64,000 nucleotides of DNA from Sphagnum compactum (Eukaryota > Bryophyta > Sphagnopsida > Sphagnales), in contig OZ234499.1 in NCBI GenBank assembly GCA_965153455.1, forward strand, positions 15,000,271 through 15,064,270, in the 5' to 3' direction. Shown piece by piece: positions 45,975 through 58,274 of this stretch; position 1 is the stretch's first letter; every line of letters starts with the position of its first letter. The position numbers and the translations under genes were made by a program. Under the pieces are notes generated by a model. The model saw nothing but the letters and a program-made list of their open reading frames with translations. It was not told where the DNA came from and did not search any database.

Positions 45975-48835
45975 AACATGTGTGATGTATGGTGTTATAC
46001 ATGATTGCATGACAACACTACAAACCTAGGAGCCAAAGCCTAGGACATAGCATCCTTGAAACTTTAATTCATCAATTTGTCATAAAATAATTATGTGTGT
46101 ATGTGTGTTGTTTATAAGAAATAGAAGTTTAGTGAATAATTGAAGAATAATGTTGCTTCAATCTAGAGAATTCCATATTCTAATAGTTTTATCAAATCAC
46201 GAATTGGCTCATTATGTTTTAGCTCCTATGTAGATGCTTAGAAAGCAAATTGGGAAAATGACAAAATTAATCAATATTTTTGCCTTCCTTTTAGATGATG
46301 ATGAATCCTTTGTCATAAAGCTCACACAATAGATTAACAAATGCGTAAATGGTGTTCATGCCTAGACGTTATAAACATGTGTAAATGTTGTAAAAACACA
46401 CATATGTTATGGAAGTTCACAAATGTTGCATATGTAAATGTTCACAAGTTGCAAATGTAAACATTCACAATGTTATAGGCATTCATAATGCTCACAAATG
46501 AAGGAACTAGTGATGGACCTTGTTTGGGAAATTAAGAACCAAATGTAGAAATTGGTAGTTTAGGACATGTGATTTCATGCTAATAAGTTACTACCAATGA
46601 TAGTGGTAGGAATTTATGCATTTTGTAGATTTCAAACAACATTGTAATACTTTGACAATACACAAACAGTAGTGCTTGAAATAATGAACCACATCATATT
46701 GCTATGTATTATATTTATCAATCAAAACATGTGTATTGTGAATAATTATAGTTTAGATTAATGTTATTGACATTGTTATCCTTATGTGTGAACAAACCTT
46801 TAGCTCTTTAACATTTATCCAACTTTAATTATTCCAAGGTTATCATTGATTGCATTTACATTGAAGTGTTACTTCACTTATTTTTGCTTCATTTTAAATG
46901 ACTTAAAAAATAAATTCAAACCATTGAATTTAGTAATACCATTTTGAAAATGATGGTTTCCTTTTCCATTTTCTAGTCTTCTAAAAATTTCACAAATTTA
47001 GCAAAAATATTATACATTTAACTATTTTTTTATTCCAAATAACCAAGAAAACAATTCAGACCAAAAAATCCATCATTAGCTATAACATATTTTCTTCACA
47101 TTTAAACATTGAATTTGAACAAAACCAAAAGATGTAGATCACAAGCGGGTATAAGACCAAAATTTTGTATATTTATTACATAACTATGGAAATTTATGTT
47201 CTTATTTGCACACATATCTTCTCACCTTTTTATTTTCTATGTATAATTGTTATGTCACACCATTTTCCTACCATGGATTTCACACATTCATAAACTATGC
47301 CAAAACTTTTGAATACTAAGATTTCTATTCAGTTCATAATTATATTTCATAAGACTTTGCACTCATACAACTTGTTTTCATTAAGTGAAGGTGTTTCTAA
47401 AAGTCCCAAACATCCATTTATACTAACTAAAAAAAACTAAATAAGAAATTTCCTAAAGTTTTACACATCACATGGCTCAACATGTGATTCAATATGCACA
47501 TTAATTTGAAGCCATGATTAATTGGTGATGATTCACCAAACCATTATTAAATTAAAAACCCAATCACATTACCAAACTTAACCCCTAAATAATTACATAA
47601 GTAATATACTATTTACATCAAGTTAAAGACCTATTTGAAATTTTTTGAAAAAAAAATAATCTTGTTGGGATGGTTTTTGAAGTAAAAACCAATGTTGTGT
47701 GGTGATTTGATTTTTAAAATAATTTGTAGTTCTAGTTCTTTAAAACTTTCAAACTCAAAGAACTAGTAGCTCGAATTTTTTGAAAAGAAATCAAAATTAA
47801 AGAACCATTGATTATGGGTATTTCCAAAAACATCAAAGAACTAGGAATTTTCATGAAAGAATCAATAAAAGATTGGCAATTACAAACGCAAGTTTTTTAT
47901 TTTTTTCAAAAAATTGAGAACCTTGGTATTCAAAAAATTCAAAAAATTTTGGTATAGAACTTTGGTATGTATTTTGAGAGTTGAACTTTGGGCAAACCAT
48001 ATGGGATAAAATTGAGGTGCTATTGGGAATGCCTTAGGGAACAACTTGGCAACTTGGGAAACCTCAAGGGAACATAGCTACAACTTGGAAACCAACTTGT
48101 AGCTACAAACTGGAAATAGAAGGCATAACATAAAATGATAAAAACCTGTTAGAATTAGGTCATGTTAAAATGTCCATACAAACGATAGTCCATGGAAGAA
48201 GAACTAAACTTAACTTTGTTGGCTATTGCCTGAAGGAAGGAAGGAAGGGACAAGAGACTTTTAGCATCAGTGTAATATTTTGGGATAATTTTATTTTTTT
48301 TTGCTTCAACTTGGAACTAATGTGACCTAACTGTGTACTCTTTACATTATTTCTATTTATTAAATTCACAATCATTGTTCACCTACAATTTTTTATTTTT
48401 TAATCTTAACCTAAGTTACAACATTTTTGCCTTGAACTTTTGAACTCAACTCACATACATCACTCTGAGCAACATGGCTTCATTTTTATATACTAGTAGG
48501 AGTAGTAGTACCTTAGCAACTTTCACATATGTCTCTCGAGTAATTCGAGTAATTTTGAATTTTTAAAAAATTTTGAACAAAAAGAATATTTTGGAAGATT
48601 CGATATTTTTCTGGGGGAAAAAGAAAACTTTGGAAAGCAGTTTTTTTGGGGGAAAATTTCAGCATTTCTGAAAATAATATAATCACTGTGTGGAAGCTGC
48701 CAAGGTACTATGTATGGTATAAGCCATGATGCCTCCACTAAGGCATAGTTGGAACCAGCACCCACACTTTGACCATGGTTAAAAAAACACAAACTTGTTT
48801 AAGTCGCTTCTAAGGAGTATAAATATCCTGTGCTA
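45975..48835. other. Gene-poor AT-rich region
   Basis: No gene or RNA recognised. 46350-46500 has loose repeats of GTTCACAAATGTTGCAAATG words with period about 25-30 bp. 47980-48115 has GAGGTGCTATTGGGAA-containing text that recurs at 49270-49300. A minus-strand frame at 48523-48792 has no motif. Confidence 0.55.
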
Positions 48836-48879
48836 AGACAATCAGGATCTGTCTCAGTCCAATCTGGTGGGTCACTCGG

Positions 48880-49545
48880 CCATCTGGAACCCACCCTAAA
48901 CCCTAAACCATGAGTGCACAACCCACCAGATGCCTGTTCTGACTCAGTTGTGGATGAACCTCACTTCAGTTAATATCTGGTTTCACCAATCATATGAGTC
49001 ACATAGGCATAGAACACCCTACCTATTCACCTCTCCTATTCCTTAGATGAGGGTGCCTCCCAAGTTCAATTTCTTTTTTTTGTTTTTTTGCTTTTGTTTT
49101 TTTTTTTTTTTCAATGAGCCAATTTCATTGGCCCATCATTCAAAAAAATTGAAACTATGGAGGCTGCCCAAAATAAAAGGATATATTTTGAAGTATAGAG
49201 CTCCTCCCCCTTGGCCCACTATATGGGTGAAAAGAGGACACCATTTGCCAAAGCATATAGGACAAAAGTGAGGTGCTATTGGGAACCCTTTGAGGAACAT
49301 GTCAAGAACTTGGGAACTCTTTGAGGAACATGTCAGGAACTTGGGAACTCTTTGAGGAACATGTCGGGAACTTGGGAACTCTTTGCAACTAACAACCTGC
49401 AATAGATTGTCGACACTTGTTAGTATGTAGGTAGTAACAAAAATGCAAATGAGCTAACCACCATGGGTAGTTAGGGAACTTTGACCCAACCACTAACCAC
49501 TTTCCTTCCATCCTTCACCATGCACCGAGAGGTGTTGGGTCAACC
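48880..49545. mobile_element. MITE-like dispersed repeat, copy G, with nested sequence
   Basis: Left part 48915-49000 (CAACCCACCAGATGCC, GACTCAGTTGTGGATGAACC, TATCTGGTTTCACC) and right part 49440-49545 (GAGCTAACCACCATGGGTAG, CCACTTTCCTTCCATCC, CACCATGCACCGAGAGGTG) together match copy A in the same orientation. Between them about 400 bp is foreign, including a poly-T tract and the 31-bp tandem. A telomere-like CCCTAAACCCTAAACC (48894-48909) is at the left edge. Confidence 0.6.
49288..49385. repeat. 31-bp tandem repeat, about 3 copies
   Basis: TTTGAGGAACATGTC(A/G)(A/G)GAACTTGGGAACTC-type units in three near-identical copies differing at one or two bases. The unit start is preceded by GAGGTGCTATTGGGAAC, shared with 48020. 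The minus-strand open frame through it is an artefact. Confidence 0.85.
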
Positions 49546-49549
49546 CTGT

Positions 49550-50480
49550 CTCTATGCATGTGACCTACTAGCTCCCACCAATGGTTATCGGAAGGAAAGG
49601 AAAACAATACAATGCAAAAGTGTTTCACCAAACACTTTTGGATGTTGTTTCTTCATTGGCCATTGGTCCTCTCTTTTCGTTCATCCCTTTCCCGTTTCAG
49701 ATGAGTCTATTCAAATTAAAAAGGGAGCTAGTATTGGATTTAAAATTGGACAAGTGTCGTTAAATGAAAAGTGTTCATTCAAAAATTTAATGTTTAAGGA
49801 TTAAGAACCTATTTGGATGAAACATGAAAAGATATGGGTTGATTTTTTATTTTCATCAAAATAATATTTAGACCATACGTAGGTCTTGTTATGTATCTTA
49901 GAGGTAGAGTCTAGTGTTATGCGAGTACCTAGTTTAATGGTTCAAGGTAACCTCCCCAAAATTAGGCCTAGGTTTTGGAACTAGGTTGGAATCATAATTA
50001 GGTTGGAACTAAAGATGGAATAAAGGGTTGGTCATGGAACTAGGGTTGGAATCAACCCCTAGTTTTAGTGGTGTATATTATGTGGAACCAATCTCAAGGT
50101 CCAATTCCAAAATAGTTTATAACCTAAGACTAAACAAAGTTTTTCCTTGCCCTAGTTTATTGTTGTTCATGTTCTTTGAGTTGACTTTGTGTTCATCATG
50201 TGGTGTTCATGGTGATGGCACATGATGTAGGTGTTGGTGGTTGTTTTATTTATAGTTTATGGTCTTTTACTAAGCATTTTTTTTTAATGTTCATGTTTTC
50301 TCTTCATCCTTGTGGTGTTGTTAATGTAAAGACGTGTTTTTTCAAGCCTTGGTTTGATGTTACCATGTTCATCCTGATCTCCATGGTGTTGTTAGTCATT
50401 TTTTCTTCTTTTGGTGTGCAACTATTCATGTTTATTTTCACCTTTGTGGTCTTGAACAACATTGTTCACACCCACATTTT
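49550..50480. other. No gene recognised
   Basis: Frames of 60-117 codons on the plus strand (49481-49804, 50200-50553) are hydrophobic or low-complexity and match no domain I know. 49900-50060 contains CTAGGTTGGAA(C/T)-type short repeats. Confidence 0.5.
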
Positions 50481-50511
50481 GAATGTATTTTGTCAAAGCA
50501 TTGCATATGTA

Positions 50512-50832
50512 TTATGCATCCTTTCGATCCCTTGTTGTGTCGATTGCTCCTAAAAACAAATCTCTATTTGGGCAAATAAGCATGATGTTTAACAAAGGGC
50601 AACTATTAATGTTGTCCCACCCATCCGAACAAATAGTGGCCCCATACTTGTGGATTGAGTTTTTTATCCTATTGATTACAAGTCTTGACAAATCTTCTTT
50701 GGAACTCTTCAACAATTTTATCCAAATTGCATGGTATGATGATGGTTTATAAAACATTTTGAATGGAATGTTGGCCTCATAAAAGAAAGTTGCCCACTTC
50801 TTGTAAAGATTTTGTTTGGTGGTTGAATTCAT
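50512..50832 (-). pseudogene. hAT transposase fragment with DUF659
   Basis: Open minus-strand stretch of 106 codons: KWATFFYEANIPFKMFYKPS, SYHAIWIKLLK, then KYGATICSDGWDNINSCPLL, NIMLICPNRDLFLGAIDTT. The GATICSDGW...R/CPLLNIM...FLxAIDT pattern is the DUF659 region of plant hAT transposases, containing one of the catalytic aspartates (SDGW). No BED finger or C-terminal hAT dimerisation domain is recognised nearby, so it is a truncated relic. Confidence 0.72.
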
Positions 50833-50959
50833 TCCCTTTTTATAAGGTCATTTGTCAAAAGGTGTGAGGGGGAAGGTTTGGCATATGAATAGGATTGTCC
50901 ATGCTAGCCCTAGATGTTAGAGGACATTGTGCACCATCTGTTTGGGGGTCCACAATAGG

Positions 50960-51740
50960 TTTATTTTTATGTTGTTGTTTTAAATATTATATGTTATTTT
51001 ATGATATACCTTAAGTTATTATAAGCTATTATAGATGATTATACCATAAACTATTATACGTTATTATACCTTAAGGTATCATAATTAGTTTATTATAAGA
51101 TTTTTATTCTAAGTTATTTTAAATTAAATTATTCAACTAACCTTAGGTTATTTTAATTTAATTTAATATATGTTATTTCAAATTATACTTTAGATTATTC
51201 AAGGTCATTCTACTTTATGTTATTATAAGTTATTTTATCCTAAGTATTACAATTTAAAATAATATAAAATATAATAGAATGATCTAAGGTAAAATAACTT
51301 AGAGTATTTAATAATAGCCTATGAAAAACAATTTAGAATAACTTACAAGAAATAAATACCAATAGCCTAGCATATTCAACAATAGCTTATATATATTAGC
51401 CACTAATAACCATTAATAAAATAGCCATTAAGAACCAATAATATAATAGCCACTAATAACCACCAATGACCACTAATAGAATAGTTATTAATAACCATTA
51501 ATAGAATAGCCACCAATAGAATAATCATCAATAGAATAACCACCAATAGCCACCAAACCAATAATCACCAATAGAATAACCACAAATAACTTATGGTTTA
51601 ACCTAAAATAACCAATAATAGCCTCACATAGCAAAAAAATAACCTAGGATGAAATAGTTTAAAATAACCAAAAATAACTTAATATAATCGCAAATAACCT
51701 AAACTGAAATAGCTTACAATAGCCAAAAATATTGTAATAA
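50960..51740. repeat. AT-rich degenerate array with inverted halves
   Basis: Left half (50960-51245) is made of TTATTATAAG and ACCTTAAGTTATTAT words. Right half (51250-51740) is made of AATAACTTAG, AATAGCCA(C/T)TAATAACC and CCAATAGAATAACCA words, largely the complement of the left half. Part of the right half (51380-51560) is a loose 20-25 bp tandem. Non-coding. Confidence 0.6.
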
Positions 51741-53295
51741 ACTTGAAGTTTTGTTATTTACCAATACATTAGGTAGATATGCTACTATCCAACACATAAG
51801 AATTCAGAGCTCAACAAAATTCAAAGGAGGGTTCCTTTGTTTATGATGTTCACAAAAAAGTTGGAGATCTTTTCTCGGCACATTCATAGCACTAAAAATT
51901 GTCAAAAATGGATCAGAAATGAGAAAATTATGACCCTTCAAAAAGTTGAAAAGTCGAAAAGGTGCCACTTGACACTAAGAAACCGTTCTAAAAACACCCA
52001 AGCAATCCTTGTATGTTGGTCTACTTCCTTTAGAGTTCAAAGATGAATTATAGAGCTTAAGGTGGCGTTTTCATAGCACTTTAGGTCACTCAATTTGAAT
52101 AGGATTTGAGAAAGTTATGAGCTTTGGAAATAGGAGGGGTTTAAAAGAAGAAAATTGTGTGTTTTAATGTTTTGAACTGCATTTGGGTGAATTAATCCAC
52201 TACATCCAATGTATGGTGGAACAACATTAATCCAATTCCACTGAAATTGGGTTTGGGTGGACCAATTCATTAGACCAATCCATTACATCCAATATACAAT
52301 GGTGTGGACTAATCCCATTCCATTAAAATTGGATTTGGGTGGAACTGTGTAGTGGCACAAGACCAAGTTTTCTAGTAGTGTCTATCGAAATTCATATGGA
52401 CTTTATTATAGATTAAGAATGTATGTCCAATCCACTCTTTCTTATGTTACGATTATTAAAAAATGTCATTAAACCTTAACCACTATAAACCCTAAATATT
52501 GTGCTAATTGTTAATAACATTTTTTTGGTGGAGTCCAATTGTAAGGAGGTGTCATCATAATATTCATAATCAAGTATAAACTTTTTCATTCATTGGGATT
52601 CGGTTTGACATCTCTTAAAGCTGAACCTTAACACATGACATTGGTGACAAATCCATAAAATATTCAACATCAACCTTTTTTTGCCATATGAATTGTGCAA
52701 GCTTACCCACCAAATATGTTTCCAACTTTGGAGTTCAAAGGTGTGCTAGGCCCATTCTTTAAAGAAATTGGATGGACCTTTTTTGTTCGTAGGTATAAAT
52801 GAGCTCGGGCACCACCTACCATCGAAATTGTTGTTGTTCTTCAGTTTTATCTTTTGTAACAAATCCATATGGGGATGGATTATCCTTCCTTAGCCTCTCA
52901 GCCTCCCCCAATCACACACACCAATGTATACAATTGAAAGATTATTCAGTGGAAAATGTAATATGATTATGTATTTTGATAACAAGATGTTAAATACCCC
53001 CCATTGAGCTTTGTCCAACACCCTTTTTGGGCTTAATAGTGCAACCCTATGGAAAATTGTGTGGTTCTGCTGTAGGGTTTGACTTTTTGACTATGAAAGT
53101 TATTTAAATAAAAATGAAATCATACTTCCTTCAACAACTAAATCTATGCCAGTGGTTAGTACCATGTTCTATGCTTGGGAGGCTTAGATTTCAAATTTGC
53201 TAAACCACATCAAAATAAAAAAATAATTTGAACAAAACTAAAATGTGAAAAACCTTGACATGTTTTTTTGTTGAATAAAAGAACATGTAGAATCG
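51740..53295. other. No gene recognised
   Basis: AT-rich. 52180-52340 holds three imperfect repeats of CCAATTCATTACATCCAATG-type text. 53150-53210 has a weak SINE-like pattern (CCAGTGGTTAGTACC then GATTTCAAATTTG) too degenerate to call. Confidence 0.5.
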
Positions 53296-53299
53296 TGCT

Positions 53300-53940
53300 G
53301 TGTGGTATTATACAAAACCATGTAGGCTAAAAAACATGTGTAAGAAGACAAGAAAAACATGCATTATACAAAGTTTGATCCGGCCTTCCCTTTCGCAAAA
53401 GTTAATGATTGTCAAGGGATTGGTTTTGGCTATCATGGTACCTCTTCATGTCCTTAAGCATGTTTTTGTTCCACCACAATTGGTACATTTCCATGTTTTT
53501 TGCATTGATGGCATAAAACTTTACAACACCTGGACGATCAATGGAACAAACCAATGCCTCCATAAAAAGTTGGCATTGAGCTTTGTAATTATTTTTCGTT
53601 TTCAACTTTTATTCAAAAAATTCAATGTACGAAAGCACCCAATCAAAGTTTTCAAACCGCACTTTGTGAATTTTACCATGTCCACCTTGCCAACTTGGAC
53701 CATTCAAAGTAAGCACAATGTCAAGGCCGATGATGGCATCCAAATGACCCCTCATCCTTGTGCTTGGTTCAAGTTTGCATTTTTCCCCTTCTTGGCCACC
53801 CACGAAGGCAATTATGTTTTACTTTTGGCAAAAGTCTTGACCACCATTTCACCTTTTCATGCAACAAACAAATTTCAAAGAAGGAATCCTCCTTCAATGG
53901 GTAAATTATTCACACCCATTGGACCAAGTTAAAAGTAACA
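53300..53940. other. Long open stretch of uncertain meaning
   Basis: A 210-codon plus-strand frame (53300-53932) and two minus-strand frames (53402-53605, 53609-53803) overlap. None shows a recognised motif. The minus strand includes MRGHLDAIIGLD, faintly like the histidine half of a hAT BED finger, and lies on the same strand as the DUF659 piece at 50.5 kb, but the cysteines are missing. Possibly decayed transposon coding sequence; not called as a gene. Confidence 0.3.
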
Positions 53941-53944
53941 TCCC

Positions 53945-56900
53945 TTAGCTTCAAATCCTCCCATCTTGAATAGTCCTTGCAGTTATAATCCTTTTCAAAC
54001 TTGGGGGCTTCCAAAACTTTTCAATTTTTTTTGGCATGGTCATCTTGTATCAATCAATCCTTTCCTATTGAAAATTAACATACAACACCATCAAGGTAGC
54101 TATATCCTTATTTAAAAAGAAGTTCATCACAACTTTTTGCACTACCATAGTGGCATTTGGATTGGGCTAGTTTTCTTTTAGGACTTTTTGCTTCTTATGA
54201 GAAGATCCTTTAGAAGTAGACCCAATTCTAGACTCTTTCTCTTTTGAGATTCTTCTTGAAGGTATTTGGATGTAAGGTCTTGAGAAAAATCTTTTATAAG
54301 ACATTTGGACATTGAATCAAACAAGTTGCCCACACACCTTGATTCCTTTCACCCACAACCCTTGCCTCCCAAATAACAATTGCTAAAAATAATCATAATT
54401 TTGTTAGGTTGAATTAATCCAGCAAAGGACCCTCATTGTATGTGGCGTGTTCACCTTTCTTTCCCACCTCCTATGCTACACCAAAGTTCTTCCCACCGAT
54501 TGCAAAGAACAACCAAAGATTAGGAACCCATTGTGGTAAAAAAAGAGGTTGAAAGGATGATAGAATAAGATGGGAGTGGCCAATTTATTTTAGGTTCGAT
54601 TTTGTTGAAGAACTAGAGTTAAAACTAATTACAACAACATTTTCCATCATTTCACTGCTACCAAATTTTAGTCATAACCTGTCCAAAAAACAATTAAAAT
54701 TCACCTAACAATTCTCTCGAGAATGATTTGGACACATGTGGTCACTCGCCAAGGCAATTGAAATTTGGTCACACTCCTTAGACAAGGTGAATTGCTACTT
54801 GAATAGGGGTGGACAAATTTGGTTGCATTCTTGGACAAGGGCGATTGCTATTTTGACTAGGATGGACAAATTCAATTAATCCATGGATAAGGTTAACTAT
54901 ATTCCGATTAAATTTTAGTCATAATATATATGGTTGAAATTATTTACATGATGTAACAAACCGTTGAAACCAATGTAGTTGATTAAATGGACGACTAAAA
55001 TCTTTTTATTTAAAAGAGAAATGTAACAAAATTTCTTTGTTATGACATTTAAGAGTTTCATTATTTACTGCTCTTTTAAGTGTTCAATCAAAAGTGCATA
55101 TTGTTGGCTCCGCATGGTAATTTTTTTACATAGTCCTCATGTGTTATGTTCATAAGGGTAATTATTTTACCCCTAATATAAAAATTAATATACTCAACAT
55201 AGTTGGACCTTAGGTTGACCCTAAATTGACGTGACATAGGGTTGCGTCGGCGTCAAAATAGACATGATTGATGTGATGTGACAATGCCAATGTTAAATAA
55301 CCTTGCTTCAACATGACAAATTCAAAAAATCAATTATTTTTTTCCACCCATTATAACATTTATTGGTTGAAAGACTAAACATACATATTCACCCTTTATT
55401 ATTTAGCATCTTAGAACATTCATTTTGTTTTAAAACAAAGTCATGTGTCTTATCCTCATTATATCATGGTTCATGTTGTGCTATTTGAACTATGATTGCA
55501 CCCATAACAACAGGGTTTTTTGAAAGCACAATTTTTTTTGAGATAAAATAAAGTGTCATGGCTTTGTAGGTCAATGAAGTGCTTACAAAATATGGGTTTA
55601 TTATTGCTTGAGTTGTTGCAAACTTGCATAGATCAAAGATGAAAAACAAAATCTCAACCATGACCATTATTTTGACATCTTTTGTTTCATGTGAAGTGTT
55701 GGGGTTGGTAGCACCATTTGTAAGGTCTTGTAGTAGGCCTTTCACATCTAAATGTTGTCAACATGCGATAAGCGACTCCAAACTTTGTGTTAGTTTTACT
55801 TTAATTTCAATCAAAGAAGCATAATCCATTTTGTAAAAGACCATCACATGGAAAAAAGGAGTGGGAAGGGATGGCAATAGTGGTCAACATAAGGCATGTT
55901 TGGATTTTGTTGTACCCCATGGAAATTGAAGACTCCAATAACGACTAAATTTGTTTAAAAATTATTATGTTCTAAAAGACCTTGGAGTTCAAGCTAACTA
56001 TTATTCTTTAGTATGGAAAACTTTGGTCAATGGCATTTCAAGGTTATGTGCCAAGTTCACAACTTTAGATAAGGGCCTAAGTTGTTGTCAATATTTTTGG
56101 GCTTGTTGTTTTGCAATGTGTGTTGAATCAATGTGGGGGTTATTATTTATTTTTTGATGACCTGGTGTCATTATAATGATTAATATCACAAATTTATAGG
56201 CTTCATGGGTTTGTTTCGAATCCGTGTGAAATCTATTATTTCATAGGTTCTTATTGTTTAAATATGAATGTCATGCATTATTTAAAAACATAAGTCATGT
56301 GCATGACTTTTGGGTGTAAACAACACAAATAAACATATAACATTCGTGTTTAAACAATATGAATAAGCATATGACATTCGTGTCTAAATAATGCACAAGA
56401 CATTAATGTTCAAACAATACAAGTAGATGAATGACATTCCTGTTTATTCCATTTGAACCTATGAAAAGAAAATTTTGCACGGTTATTATTGTCAAATTTT
56501 GACCCATGAAGTTTGTGATAGTATCATTTATATGTCATTAAATGCAAGTGGATTGTTTGACATTTGACTTCAATAAGACCCAAGATTTTGATGCAAAATT
56601 CCAAGTCCTCCAAAAACACATGCAAAAATGGTTGGTACAAGTCTTGGATACCTTCTTTTCATTTATGTTATTTTTTTAACATCACAAAGTTCACAACATG
56701 TTGGCAATATATGCTAAATTAAAACTGATTTGAAGGTTATTTAAAATGTTGTTTCAAACCAAAGGGAGGTAGGTGAATTATGAGATGTTTGAGAGATTGT
56801 TTAGGGGGTAGAATTCAAGGGTGTTGGAGGGTATAATTCAAGGGTGGCAAGAATGCATAATTCAAGGGGACAAATTCAAGTGCATGAAACAAAAAAATAT

Positions 56901-58240
56901 GAAATTGAATGGCATTAAAGAAGAGTTTTGATCCATTACAAACAAATTTTTTAGATTGTAGTTTACAGTTTACAAGTTGGTTGTTTTTTATTGATTTGAT
57001 TTTATGAAACCTTTGTAATAACTTTCATAACTTTTCTAATTTTCACTTGTTTGCAATGTTGCTTTAGATGTTTTAAATTTTGGAACCTAATTGGGAGGTT
57101 AATGGATTCTACCTGAACCTATTAGAGAACCAAGAAAATGTCAAATATAAAAATTGGAAAAAAAATTTTAAATCGAATTAATTCGAGTTTTAGAAAAAAA
57201 AAAAAACCTAATTAAAAGCAAAACCTTGGCCATGAAAATTTTAAAACCACAACTTCAATTCTTAAAACCTAAGAACCAGCCAATGCTAATAGAATTGTTG
57301 TTTAGTTCTTAACCAATTCCAAACCCTACAAGTTAGTTATGAATAACCAACCATTGGACTTTTGTTTATAGATGATTGACCATTTTGTCAATAATTGGCC
57401 AACACTGGTTTAAACGTCATTCTAGGAATATACATACCCATGTTGGGCTTGTTTTTAACATTTTGTTTGCAAACATACAAGAGCTACAGGGTCAGTGTAA
57501 AACTAGAGGTTGAAGAGAATTCCAAAGTGTATTTGGAGGGTACCTTATATCCATGAATATCACTCCTCAAAATGAGGAAAGACATTATGTCTATTCTTTA
57601 AAAGTGTGAAGAAAATTATGTCTACTTATAGGTGTAAGGTCCTCCCATTCTTAAGGAGTAGATGTAAGGACCCTTCCCCCTTCTTTGTTTGGTGATCTTT
57701 GTATGTTTAGATTCATGATAACTTTTCACCTTGTGCTTCATGATGGGTAAAGGCCATGGGTGAGGGATATTCCCAAAATGCAAGGTTGGAACCTGGCTAT
57801 TTGCCTCCTCCTAAGTCCCTTGTTTTGGGAATGCCCTCACCCTGAGGCTTTACCCCACACCTAGACATACAGGGTCCTTGTAAATGGCTTGTGAAATGAA
57901 GGGTGAAATGAAGCCTATGTGGCCTTAGAAGAAGGGGAGGGGTGAGTGGTTTGGAGTAGTTCTCCATTGAACTGATACTTAAAATGTTGCCATTGTGCCA
58001 TAGGCTTGTCTATAGGTGTGAATTTTGTTTTGCCAATGAGACTGTTGGAGTTGGTGCCTCCATTTTTTGTTTTGAAGAGTTTTGCCTCGATTACTGAACC
58101 AAGTTAAACGTTACATGCCTTTTGCATGTGGCCCATGCAAAAGTGTGGAGATATTGACGAAATTTCGCCAAAAATAGAAAATAGAAAATAAATATTTAAA
58201 TATTAAGTGCATTTGAAAAATTTCAACCGCCAAAAGTGAG
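53945..58240. other. Gene-poor region
   Basis: No domain, tRNA or element end recognised. 54720-54900 has three loose repeats of GG(A/T)GGACAAATT(T/C) and ATTGCTA(T/C)TTTGA. 56230-56440 has repeats of GACATTC(G/C)TGTT(T/C)A(A/T) words (about 50-55 bp apart). Frames at 55464-55745, 55624-55824 and 55951-56157 have no recognised motif. Confidence 0.5.
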
Positions 58241-58246
58241 GAATAG

Positions 58247-58269
58247 ATATATATATATATATATATATA
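58247..58269. repeat. AT dinucleotide microsatellite
   Basis: Uninterrupted ATATAT run of about 23 bp. Confidence 0.9.
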
Positions 58270-58274
58270 CTTGG

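Noticed and set aside
53300-53932. The longest open plus-strand frame (210 codons) as a gene
   Set aside because: No domain, odd composition, and equally open frames on the other strand; no splice or homology support. Kept only as an uncertain stretch.
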